NCBI RefSeq assembly: GCF_003999975.1
Contig: NZ_RJAC01000003.1
Span: forward strand, 124,001-188,000
Source of the DNA: Actinoplanes solisilvae
Lineage (GTDB): Bacteria; Actinomycetota; Actinomycetes; Mycobacteriales; Micromonosporaceae
Length of the DNA: 64,000 nt
Direction of reading: 5' to 3'
The notes beneath the pieces are model-generated. The model was given only the letters and a program-made list of their open reading frames with translations, was not told where the DNA came from and did not search any database. Below are positions 8,037 to 15,984 of this stretch, piece after piece; positions within the stretch are counted from its first letter, which is position 1, and each line of letters opens with the position of its first letter. The position numbers were made by a program, and so were the translations under genes.

Positions 8037-10115
8037 TCATCGGCGGGTCTTGGGCAGGTCGAACTGGTCGGCCTTGCGGCAGTCCTTCTGGGTGCCGATG
8101 GCGCCGGGACCCAGGTCGGCCAGGACTTCGCGAGCCTGTTGGCGGCCGAGGTTCCAGGCGTACCAGGGGTCGGGTTCCTTGAGGTCCTCGGCGATCCAGC
8201 TCAGCGTGCACCGGCGTACCGGGTCGGGCAGTTCGGCCAGAGCGGGAGTCGCGTCGGCGGACAGGGCTCGCAGGTACCAGGCGTCGATCTTGCCGGAGCC
8301 CTCGTAGCGGGCCGCGTTGCGACTGGCCACATAACCCTCGGGGTCCAGGGCGGCCAGACCGAGCAGCATCAGGACGGCGAGACCGACGGTGGACGCGGGA
8401 ATCCAGCGGCCCTGCCACTTGATGCCGGCGGCCGCGATCATCACGAAGATGAGGCCGAGCAGCATCTCGGACGCCATGACGAAGATCCGCTCGCCGGTGA
8501 AGCTGTAGACGCGCTGGTACTCCCACATCCGCGACAGTGCCGAGGCCACGACGACGACGCTCAGGGCGCAGAGCAGGCCCAGCAGCACGCGCAGCAGCAG
8601 CCGTTCCGCCGCGGTCTCCCGTTTCGACCAGCGGGCCAGGGCCGCGATCAGGGCCAGGGACAGCAGCGTCACCGCGACCAGCTGCCAGAAGCCGCTGCGG
8701 GCGTACTCGGAATAGCTGAGCCCGGCCGTCTTCAGCACGTGCCGGCTCCCGCCGAACAGCACGGTGAACTGCACCGCCACGAAACCGGCGAGGAGCAGCA
8801 CCAGCGCGGCCCCGGCGGGCGCCCACTCGATCAGGCCGAACCGGCCCTTTCCGGCCGTGTCCAGGCTGGCGGTCGCCGGGGGCGCGGCGAGCGTGTAAAT
8901 GCCGGACACCGCGAGCAGCCCGCCGGTCGCGGCCAGGAACATCCACTGGAAGATCGCGCCGATGCCGAAATCGGGTACGGCGTCGTCCAGCAGCTGGGAG
9001 AACGCGACGTCGGCCGACGACAGCAGCGCGCCGAAGACGAGCAGCACCACGGCGGTGAGGGCGATCGAGAAGAAGATCCGCCGGGTGATGCCCGGGTTGC
9101 GGCCCGCCTTCAGATGCCCGCGGACCCACGGGATGCCGGCGAAGGCCGCGTACGGGGCGGCGACCAGGCTGAACAGGATCGACCGGACCTGCCGGCCGCC
9201 GACGATCGCCAGCGCGGTGCAGCCGATCGCGCCCAGCACGCTGAACGTCACCAGCCACCACGCGTTGCGGAACGCCGGGACGAGCATCAGCGCGAGCGCC
9301 GCCGCGGCCCAGCCGGAACGGATCAGCCGCTCCCGGCGGGGCAGGTCCTTGGACTTCCGGACCGCGAACCCGACGCCCAGCGTCAGCGCCAGCCAGCCGA
9401 GGAACCAGCCGATCCCGACCCGGTTCAACGGCAGGAAGATCAGTAAGCCGAGAGCGCCGGCCAGCACACCGGACGGGACGGCCCAGCCCTGGGCCTGCTT
9501 CGGCGCGGGCCAGTGTTTCTTGCGGAACGTCTGCCAGGCGCTGGGCTGCCTCTCGTACGTGCCGAAGGGGCGCGCCGGGTGCGGGTACGGCTGAGGCTGT
9601 GGGCGCTGGGCGAGCGCCGTGTGCGGGTTCGTGGGCGGAACCACCCGGGGCTCCGGGACGGTGACAACCGGCGCGGCCGCGGGTTCCGCCGGCTGAACAA
9701 CCGGCTCGGGAGCGGCGGCCGGGGCCTGATGCGGCGCGGCGGCCGGGGCCGGCTGGGGAGCGGCGGCCGGGGCTGGATCAATCGGCCCGGGAGGGGCCGG
9801 TGGGCCCGCCTCGGCGGGTGCAGTCGCCGTCTCGGCCGCCACCGGGGTCGCCGTCTCGGCCGCCACCGGGGTCGCCGTCTCGGCCGCCACCGGGATCGCC
9901 GTCTCGACCTGAACCATTGGGAGGAACACCGCGAAACCGCGCGTGCCTGATGGAATCTGGACCGGTATGGCCCAGGCCGTCTCCCCCTCGGCCCCCGGCC
10001 AGACCAGCGACGGGATCGCGTCGGTCGGTGGCATGACCAGCAACTGGGGTGCCGGCGTGGGAACGGCTTCGGCCGGGTCCGAGCGACCGGGCTGTTTCGG
10101 TGGCAGGTCCGCCAC
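8037..10115 (-). CDS. Polytopic membrane protein, DUF4153/DUF4173 type, with Pro/Ala-rich cytoplasmic N-terminus
   Basis: 692 residues from a GTG start behind a strong Shine-Dalgarno (AGGAGG, 6 nt before the start). The first about 210 residues are low-complexity Pro/Ala/Glu with threefold VAAETATP repeats. The rest holds about ten or more hydrophobic segments and a hydrophilic C-terminal tail (DPVRRCTLSWIAEDLKEPDPWYAWNLGRQQAREVLADLG region). The membrane part matches DUF4173-type proteins of actinobacteria (RRIFFSIALTAVVLLVFGAL, SEYARSGFWQLVAVTLLSL). Function is not established. Single gene, with promoter region shared divergently with the gene at 10386. Confidence 0.7.
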   Translation of the reverse strand: MADLPPKQPGRSDPAEAVPTPAPQLLVMPPTDAIPSLVWPGAEGETAWAIPVQIPSGTRGFAVFLPMVQVETAIPVAAETATPVAAETATPVAAETATAPAEAGPPAPPGPIDPAPAAAPQPAPAAAPHQAPAAAPEPVVQPAEPAAAPVVTVPEPRVVPPTNPHTALAQRPQPQPYPHPARPFGTYERQPSAWQTFRKKHWPAPKQAQGWAVPSGVLAGALGLLIFLPLNRVGIGWFLGWLALTLGVGFAVRKSKDLPRRERLIRSGWAAAALALMLVPAFRNAWWLVTFSVLGAIGCTALAIVGGRQVRSILFSLVAAPYAAFAGIPWVRGHLKAGRNPGITRRIFFSIALTAVVLLVFGALLSSADVAFSQLLDDAVPDFGIGAIFQWMFLAATGGLLAVSGIYTLAAPPATASLDTAGKGRFGLIEWAPAGAALVLLLAGFVAVQFTVLFGGSRHVLKTAGLSYSEYARSGFWQLVAVTLLSLALIAALARWSKRETAAERLLLRVLLGLLCALSVVVVASALSRMWEYQRVYSFTGERIFVMASEMLLGLIFVMIAAAGIKWQGRWIPASTVGLAVLMLLGLAALDPEGYVASRNAARYEGSGKIDAWYLRALSADATPALAELPDPVRRCTLSWIAEDLKEPDPWYAWNLGRQQAREVLADLGPGAIGTQKDCRKADQFDLPKTRR
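9826..9906 (-). repeat. 24-bp tandem repeat inside the membrane protein gene
   Basis: Three 24-bp units (9826-9849, 9850-9873, 9874-9897; the last with one change) plus a 9-bp partial unit. They encode the in-frame repeat VAAETATP. Slippage would change protein length by eight residues without a frameshift. Confidence 0.85.
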
Positions 10116-10385
10116 TGCACCCTCCTAGATTGTCAGTTCTACCCGAGCACGGCGACTACTGCGTCAGAACGGGTCCGTATCGCCGCGACGGGTGGAGAGT
10201 AGACCAAAGGGGCAACCCACCGCGAGGCCCAGAGCTGGAGCGGCCGCCCGGTGGAGGTCGGGTGGTCTACATTCACTCGGCGAAACCCACTGGGTGGCCG
10301 AAGCGCGTTAGGCGCCGCGTGGAGGAGGTACGGCGTTCGGGTCGTGCCGGGGCCGCCGGTGGTCGCCTGTGGAGTAGGAGTTGGT

Positions 10386-10724
10386 ATGTCCGCGTTCGGG
10401 CCGGCCGTTTTCGTGTCTCGGGTGGACGGGAACGGGTTGGAGCACGGCGAGCGGGAACTGCTGGTCGCGTCGGCCCGGGAGGCGACCGTACGACTGGGGC
10501 TCAAGGACGAGGACGGCAAGCCGGCGCGGCCGCGCGAGCACGGGTACGACGGCGGGACGCTCGCGATCCTGCTGCACTCGGGTTATGCGTACCGGATGAT
10601 GCCGCCGGAGATCCAGCGCGACCAGGACGAGGTGTGGGTCGCGGAAGGCGAGCGCGTGGCGGCCGCGCTGGAGCGGGTCGCGCCGGGGAGGTACACCTTC
10701 GTCGCGTACGGCGTCGAAGACTGA
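10386..10724 (+). CDS. Hypothetical protein, 112 residues
   Basis: Start at ATG 10386 behind AGGAG. The soluble protein contains HGYDGGTLAILLHSGYAYRMMPPEIQRDQDEVWVAEGERVAAALE and ends in YTFVAYGVED. I do not recognise a family. It lies 62 bp upstream of the histidine kinase gene on the same strand, but no stop/start overlap ties them together. The upstream gap 10116-10385 (270 bp) holds divergent promoters and nothing else that I can see. Confidence 0.6.
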   Translation: MSAFGPAVFVSRVDGNGLEHGERELLVASAREATVRLGLKDEDGKPARPREHGYDGGTLAILLHSGYAYRMMPPEIQRDQDEVWVAEGERVAAALERVAPGRYTFVAYGVED

Positions 10725-10786
10725 TCGGCGCCGCGGCGGCGTACGAGCGGACCGTTCGGAGCTTGCGCAGTCCCTACAGTTGGGGC

Positions 10787-11875
10787 ATGGGGCGGAAGTG
10801 GTCGGACGTGGCTGTCGCCGTCGGGGTTCTCGCCCTCGACGCCGGCACCGCGCTGAGCACCGCCGGCGGAGACGATCGGCCGCTGATGCCGTGGGGCTGG
10901 GTGCTGCTGGTCGCCGCGTCCGTCGCGCTGGTGTGGCGGCAACGGTTCCCGCTCTCTGTTCTGGCCGTCACCGCCGCGGCGACTCTTCCCTACTACACGC
11001 TTGGTTTCGCGGACGCGCCGATCGTTCTCGCCCTCGTGATCGCCCTTTACACGGTGGCTCGTGACCGGGGTCCGGGGCTGGCGCTGGGCGTCGCGGGCGG
11101 CCTTGCGGCGGCTTTCGCCGCGACGGCTGACGAGCCGCTCGCAGTCGCGGCCGGCGTCGTACCGGTGCTGTTGCTCCCGGTCGTGCTGGGTGAGGTGGCC
11201 CGGGGCCGGGTCCGGCGGACCGCGCAGGCGGAGGATCGGGCCCGCCTGGCCGAGGCGAGGGCCGAGCAGGAGGCGTTGCGGGGCGCCGCCGAGGAGCGTC
11301 TGCGGATCGCCCGGGAGTTGCACGACGTCCTGGCCCACCAGCTCGCCCTGATCAATGTGCAGTCCGGGGCCGCCCTGCACACCCGGGAGCCGGATTCGGC
11401 GTTCGAGGCGTTACGGGCCATCCGGACGGCCAGCGGGGACGCGTTGCGCGAGATCCGCTCGGTGCTGGGGGTGCTGCGCGAGCCGGTGCAGCCAGATCTG
11501 GCCGCCCTGCCTGAGTTGTTCAACCGCGCCCAGGAGACCGGCCTGACCGTCCGGGCCCGGGTGAGCTTGCCGCCGCCCGTGGTGCCGCCCGCGGTTCAGC
11601 TCGCCGCCTACCGAATTCTGCAGGAGGCCCTGACCAACGTGGTCCGGCACTCGTCGGCCGGCGCCGTCGATGTGCGGGTCGAGCAAACCGGCGGCCAGGT
11701 CGAGATCTTGGTCGAGGACGACGGGCGATCGGAGGGCGAGGTCGAGAACGGCAACGGTCTGCGCGGGATGGCGGAGCGGGCCGCCGCGGTCGGTGGCGAG
11801 TTCCAGGCCGGGCCACGGCCCGGTGGCGGCTTCCGCGTGCTGGCCCGGCTGCCGGCCGGGAACGGTGCACGATGA
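10787..11875 (+). CDS. Sensor histidine kinase, NarL/DesK type (HisKA_3)
   Basis: 362 residues. The N-terminal half is membrane-embedded with about five to six hydrophobic segments and almost no extracellular domain. The HisKA_3 dimerisation motif is RLRIARELHDVLAHQLALI, with phospho-acceptor H179. A coiled linker (AEDRARLAEARAEQEALR) precedes it. The ATPase part shows the N-box YRILQEALTNVVRHS, G1 VEDDG and G2 NGLRGMAERAAAVGG. It phosphorylates the regulator encoded directly downstream (ATGA overlap). The signal is not deducible; kinases of this build often sense membrane state. Confidence 0.9.
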   Translation: MGRKWSDVAVAVGVLALDAGTALSTAGGDDRPLMPWGWVLLVAASVALVWRQRFPLSVLAVTAAATLPYYTLGFADAPIVLALVIALYTVARDRGPGLALGVAGGLAAAFAATADEPLAVAAGVVPVLLLPVVLGEVARGRVRRTAQAEDRARLAEARAEQEALRGAAEERLRIARELHDVLAHQLALINVQSGAALHTREPDSAFEALRAIRTASGDALREIRSVLGVLREPVQPDLAALPELFNRAQETGLTVRARVSLPPPVVPPAVQLAAYRILQEALTNVVRHSSAGAVDVRVEQTGGQVEILVEDDGRSEGEVENGNGLRGMAERAAAVGGEFQAGPRPGGGFRVLARLPAGNGAR

Positions 11876-12534
11876 TCTCCCTGGCCCTGGCCGACGACCA
11901 GGCTCTCGTACGGGCGGGCTTCCGCGCGATCGTGTCCGGTGAACCGGACATGACCGTCGTCGGTGAGGCGGCGGACGGTACCCAGGCTGTCGCGCTGGCC
12001 CGGCGGCTGCGGCCGGACGTGATGCTGATGGACATCCGGATGCCCGGCGTCGACGGGCTGGCCGCGACCCGGGAGATCTGCGCCGACCGCGGCCTCCTCG
12101 GGGTCAAGGTCGTCATCCTGACCACCTACGAGTCCGACGAGTACGTCTACGGCGCGATCCGCGCCGGCGCCGCCGGATTCCTGCTCAAGGACATCGAACC
12201 GGTCGACCTCATCCGGGCCGTGCGCGTGGTGGCCCAGGGTGACGCCCTCCTCGCGCCGTCGGTGACCCGGCGGCTGATCGCCGAGATGGCCGGTCGCCTG
12301 AAGCCGCCGCCGGCGCCGCCCCCGGCCGACCTGACCGCCCGGGAGCTGGAGATCCTTGATCAGGTGGCGGCCGGCCGGTCGAACGAGGAGATCGCCACGC
12401 GGCTGACGATCAGCTACGCGACGGTGAAGACGCACGTCAGCCGGATCCTGACCAAGCTCGGCCTGCGCGACCGGGCGCAACTGGTCGTCTGGGCCTACGA
12501 GTCCGGCCGCGCTGTGCCCGGCTGGCACCCCTGA
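11872..12534 (+). CDS. NarL/LuxR-family response regulator
   Basis: 220 residues: an N-terminal receiver with phospho-acceptor D54 (DVMLMDIRMPGVDG), the conserved T (VVILTTYESDEYV) and K (FLLKDIEP), then a LuxR-type HTH (LTARELEILDQVAAGRSNEEIATRLTISYATVKTHVSRILTKLGLRDRAQ). Its start overlaps the kinase stop, so it is the cognate partner. It may control the multicopper oxidase 110 bp downstream, but that is only inference from position. Confidence 0.93.
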   Translation: MISLALADDQALVRAGFRAIVSGEPDMTVVGEAADGTQAVALARRLRPDVMLMDIRMPGVDGLAATREICADRGLLGVKVVILTTYESDEYVYGAIRAGAAGFLLKDIEPVDLIRAVRVVAQGDALLAPSVTRRLIAEMAGRLKPPPAPPPADLTARELEILDQVAAGRSNEEIATRLTISYATVKTHVSRILTKLGLRDRAQLVVWAYESGRAVPGWHP

Positions 12535-12643
12535 TACCTCCCGGGATGTACGCGCCGGGGGGCCGGATACCTCTCGGGGTGCAATTCCGGGTGGGGGAGA
12601 CAACCGATTCCGGGTCGCCCGGCCGGATGCCACGATTGATTTT

Positions 12644-14125
12644 GTGAAACGTAGAAGTCTTCTTTCATTGGCGGCCCTTTCCGGTGCGAGCGTCATTGTC
12701 ACCGGCTGTTCGGGCGAGGGCGGGGGCGGCGGAAACACCGGTCTGCGATTCGCGAACCGGCTGCGGATGCCGCCGCTCGCGGAATCGTCGAGGGACGCCG
12801 ACGGTGCGAAACGATTCGCCCTGACGTTGCAGTCCGGCGGCCGTTCCGAATTCCTCCCCGGAAAGGTCACCCGGGACACCTGGGGAATCAACGGCGCCTA
12901 TCTCGGGCCGACCGTCCGGGCCGCCCGTGGCGAGCGGGTCCGGATGGCCGTCACCAACCGGCTCCCCGAGGCCAGCACGCTGCACTGGCACGGGATGCGG
13001 CTGCCCGCCGAGATGGACGGCGGCCCGCATCAGATGATCGAGCCGGGCGCCACCTGGACCCCCGAGTGGACCGTCGACCAGCCCGCGATGACCTCTTGGT
13101 TCCACCCCCACCCGCACGAGCGGACGGCGATGCACGTCTATCGCGGTCTGGCCGGCCTCTTCCTGATCGACGATCCCCGCGGCCCCCGCCTGCCCAGTCG
13201 GTACGGCGTCGACGACATCCCGGTGATCGTCCAGGACAAGAAGTTCGACGGCGACGGCACGCTGGACACGGGCGGCGTGGATCGGGGAACGTTCGGCCTG
13301 CTGGGCGACACGATCCTGATAAACGGCGGCTACGACCCGTTCTTCACGGCGACCACCGAGCTGGTCCGGTTCCGCCTGCTCAACGCCTCGAACGCGCGGG
13401 TCTACCGGATCGGGTTCGCCGACGATCGCGTCTACCACGTGGTCGCCGGCGACGCCGGTCTCCTGGACCGCCCGGCCGCCGTGGATCGCGTCAAGATCAG
13501 TCCGGGCGAGCGGGCGGAGATCGTCGTGCGGTTCGCTCCGGGCGAGAGCGTCGTCCTGAACAGCCGGGGCGAGCCGGCGAAGGCCGCCAACGACATCGAG
13601 GAGGACGACTTCGACCTGATGAAGATCGTTGCCTCGGCCCGGCCGGCCGCGGGCGAGCCGTTGCCGGCCAAGCTCGGCGGCCCCGGCCCGGCGGCGGTGC
13701 CGCCCGGCGCCCGCGTCCGGCAGTTCTTTCTGACCGGATCCGAGATCAACGACCGGGACATGGACCTGACCCGGATCGACGATGTGGTGCCGGCCGGTGC
13801 GGTGGAGATCTGGGAGATCGACAACGTCACGTACGCCCACAATTTCCACATCCACGAGGTCGCGTTCCGGATTCTCGACCTCGACGGGGCTCCGCCGCCG
13901 CCCTATCAGGCCGGCCCCAAGGACACTGTCTTCCTGCCCAAGAAAGCGAAGGTGCGGCTGCTGGTGCAGTTCGGCGGTTTTGTCGACCCGGTCAACCCGT
14001 ACATGTATCACTGTCATCTGCTGAGACATGAGGACAAAGGCATGATGGGCCAGTTCGTGATCGTCGAGCCGGGCACCGAGGACCGGATCTCGCGAACGAT
14101 TCCGGCGGCCCACCACCACGGATGA
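12644..14125 (+). CDS. Multicopper oxidase lipoprotein (CotA/bilirubin-oxidase-like)
   Basis: 493 residues from GTG 12644. The N-terminus is a lipoprotein or Tat/Sec signal (MKRRSLLSLAALSG ... VTGC lipobox). All four copper-binding motifs are visible: HWHGMRLP (H114 region), WFHPHPHERT, HNFHIHEVAFRI and MYHCHLLRHEDKGMMGQF. The last includes the T1 Cys and an axial Met. This predicts an exported three-domain laccase-type enzyme that oxidises phenolics or metal ions and reduces O2 to water. No clear Shine-Dalgarno precedes the GTG. The 109-bp gap upstream probably holds the promoter. Confidence 0.9.
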   Translation: MKRRSLLSLAALSGASVIVTGCSGEGGGGGNTGLRFANRLRMPPLAESSRDADGAKRFALTLQSGGRSEFLPGKVTRDTWGINGAYLGPTVRAARGERVRMAVTNRLPEASTLHWHGMRLPAEMDGGPHQMIEPGATWTPEWTVDQPAMTSWFHPHPHERTAMHVYRGLAGLFLIDDPRGPRLPSRYGVDDIPVIVQDKKFDGDGTLDTGGVDRGTFGLLGDTILINGGYDPFFTATTELVRFRLLNASNARVYRIGFADDRVYHVVAGDAGLLDRPAAVDRVKISPGERAEIVVRFAPGESVVLNSRGEPAKAANDIEEDDFDLMKIVASARPAAGEPLPAKLGGPGPAAVPPGARVRQFFLTGSEINDRDMDLTRIDDVVPAGAVEIWEIDNVTYAHNFHIHEVAFRILDLDGAPPPPYQAGPKDTVFLPKKAKVRLLVQFGGFVDPVNPYMYHCHLLRHEDKGMMGQFVIVEPGTEDRISRTIPAAHHHG

Positions 14126-14150
14126 CAACCACAGCCGACAGGGAGTTCCC

Positions 14151-14645
14151 GTGAATCAGCCAAATGACGCCATCGCCTCCTGGCGCGCCGCCGGCGAGGC
14201 CCGTGACGCTGCCGGTACGATCGCCGCCCTCAGCCCCGATGTCCGACTCGTCTCGCCGATCACCGAACAGTTCGTCTTCCGAGGCCACCAGCAGGTACGC
14301 GACCTGCTCGAAGTGGCCCTCGCCGCCATCGACGAGCTCACCTACACCGACCAGGTTCGCGACGACCGTACGGTGGCGCTCTTCTACGAGGCGAGAATCG
14401 GTGCGACCCGCCTCTACGAAGCGCAACGGCTGCGCCTGGACGCCGACGGCCTGATCAGCGAGATCACCCTCTATGTCCGCCCGTTGCCGGCGCTCACCCT
14501 GCTGATGACCCGCCTGGGACCCGACCTGGCCCGGCGGAACGGGCAACCGGGCCTGGCCCGGCTGATTCCGCTCGCCGGCGGCATGCTGCACTCGATGGCC
14601 GACACCGGCGAACGGAAGATCATGCCGAGAGCGGCACCCCGGTAG
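14151..14645 (+). CDS. SnoaL/NTF2-like fold protein
   Basis: 164 residues from GTG 14151 with GGGAG 6 nt upstream. Sequence such as WRAAGEARDAAGTIAALSPDVRLVSPITEQFVFRGHQQVRDLLE and a central RLRLDADGLISEITLYVRPL strand pattern fits the SnoaL-like/nuclear transport factor 2 superfamily. That family covers small-molecule isomerases and many proteins of unknown role. It lies 25 bp behind the multicopper oxidase and is probably co-transcribed. The reaction is unknown. Confidence 0.75.
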   Translation: MNQPNDAIASWRAAGEARDAAGTIAALSPDVRLVSPITEQFVFRGHQQVRDLLEVALAAIDELTYTDQVRDDRTVALFYEARIGATRLYEAQRLRLDADGLISEITLYVRPLPALTLLMTRLGPDLARRNGQPGLARLIPLAGGMLHSMADTGERKIMPRAAPR

Positions 14646-15068
14646 CGGTCCTTCGGGGATTACTGCCGCTGGGCGGGCCGACCTGCGGGAAGAGTCTCAA
14701 GAAGTGGGGCGGGACAGCCCTCAACAACGGCTTCGTTCGCAGTCTCGCGGTCGGGCTGGTCGTCGGGGGTGGCATCTGCTGACGTGTTGATAGTCGGTAG
14801 TGCTCACTGGTTGGCAATAGTGACGGTGTCAATGGAAAGAATGGGCAGCGGCCACCGGTACCCGTAGGCAGCCGTGCCGCGACGCCACGTGCCAAATCCT
14901 AGGCAGACGACAATATGTCTCTTGACTAGTTGTTATGCGGTACGGGAGACTGCTTTCGTCCCGATGGGGGCGGGCAGGAAGGGGGGCCGTGAGCGATGGT
15001 GTGCGTTCCGGTGTCGTCTCTGCGATCTCGGCGGCTGGCCGTGATGTCAACGTTTGTGCAAGGGCGCG

Positions 15069-15394
15069 TTGCAGGGTCGCTTTTCCAAGACCTGCTCGGC
15101 ATGGGGCGCGGTGACAACCAAGCCGGCTCTGTCCGAGCGCGAATTCGCCTGTGAGGCGTGCGGGCTGGTCATCGACCGGACCGGAACGCCGCACTGAACC
15201 CGGCCGCTCTCGCGGTCGAGTCGGACAACACCGCCGGGAGTGGCTCGGTGGCAGCACGTGGAGCCGACCGGAAGACCCGTGTATGCGGGCAGGTGGCTGT
15301 GAAGCGTGAACCCGGCACGACATCAGTCGGTCAGACCGGGACCGTCCTGCCGCAAGGCAGGACTACCGACCATGTGCTCACCAAAGCACACTGA
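15069..15394 (+). pseudogene. Degenerate TnpB (IS200/IS605-type) C-terminal fragment
   Basis: Translation from 15084 gives SKTCSAWGAVTTKPALSERE and FACEACGLVIDR, the TnpB zinc-ribbon segment. The second Cys of the first CxxC is replaced by Trp. A one-base loss near 15179 shifts the frame, and the other frame continues as DRNAALNPAALAV ... RKTRVCGQVAVKREPGT ... GQTGTVLPQGRTT, the usual tail of actinobacterial TnpB. The RuvC-like core and any TnpA are absent, so this is a dead remnant. It lies in the 814-bp gene-free stretch 14646-15459, whose first 350 bp show nothing certain. Confidence 0.8.
15344..15363 (+). other. Perfect GNRA hairpin within the tnpB 3' remnant
   Basis: GTCCTGCC (15344-15351), tetraloop GCAA and GGCAGGAC (15356-15363) form a perfect 8-bp stem. 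It coincides with the TVLPQGRT codons of the tnpB tail. In active elements of this class the 3' end of tnpB doubles as guide RNA (omegaRNA) scaffold, so this may be a surviving piece of that fold. Confidence 0.5.
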
Positions 15395-15459
15395 GAGGTA
15401 ACGGCGGTATGGCATGTGGTGATGCTCGATATGTGTGACGCGATCGGGGAATCTCGTTG

Positions 15460-15915
15460 ATGGAGTTCGTTGCGGGGATCGCGGTGGCTGTCGCGGTCGC
15501 CGCGGTCGCCGCGGTCGTCGCTGCCGTGGTGCGTCGCCGTCGGCGTCGAGCGGCTGAGCGGGCCGCCGAGGCTGGTGCCGCTCCCACCGTCTTCGCCGCC
15601 GTCCGCCGGCTAGATGCGAATCTCTGGCGGGGGCGCTGGCGCCACGGCTACGCGACCGTTCGAAAAGGTGAGGTCCAATGGCGTCCGCGCTGGCCGCGGC
15701 CCGGGCCCGCCGTCGAGCTCAAGGATGTTGCCGTCGAGGGCAGGCCGAGGCGGGCCGAATGGTACGAGAACTGGTGGCTCGCACCCGGCGTGCGGATCTA
15801 TCGCCTCACGGCCGCCGAGCACTATGAGCTCGCCGTTGTGGATGAATCGAGGGACCTTTTCGAGAACGTCCTCGCCGGACGCGAGACGATATCGAGGTAC
15901 AGGCGTTTTCGATAG
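15460..15915 (+). CDS. Small membrane-anchored DUF2550-like protein
   Basis: 151 residues from ATG 15460 (GGGGA 8-9 nt upstream; a TTG directly before it is also possible). One N-terminal hydrophobic segment (about 4-27) is followed by a strongly basic patch (RRRRRRAAERAAE) and a domain with LWRGRWRHGYATVRKGEVQW, GRPRRAEWYENWWLAPGVRIYRL and YELAVVDES. The pattern of a single helix then a PH-like domain recalls actinobacterial DUF2550 proteins, but the match is loose. It is convergent with the metalloprotease gene 69 bp away. Confidence 0.55.
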   Translation: MEFVAGIAVAVAVAAVAAVVAAVVRRRRRRAAERAAEAGAAPTVFAAVRRLDANLWRGRWRHGYATVRKGEVQWRPRWPRPGPAVELKDVAVEGRPRRAEWYENWWLAPGVRIYRLTAAEHYELAVVDESRDLFENVLAGRETISRYRRFR

Positions 15916-15984
15916 GTCCGGCCGAGGTCCGAGAAAGCGGCGCGCCGGGAGATCCCGGCGCGCCGCCCTTGTCACGTCAGTGGC

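Noticed and set aside
14615..14780. Peptide-like frame ending PTCGKSLKKWGGTALNN ... GGGIC before TGA, reminiscent of a bacteriocin precursor
   Set aside because: No start codon or ribosome site outside the SnoaL-like gene, no leader typical of modified peptides and no maturation genes nearby.
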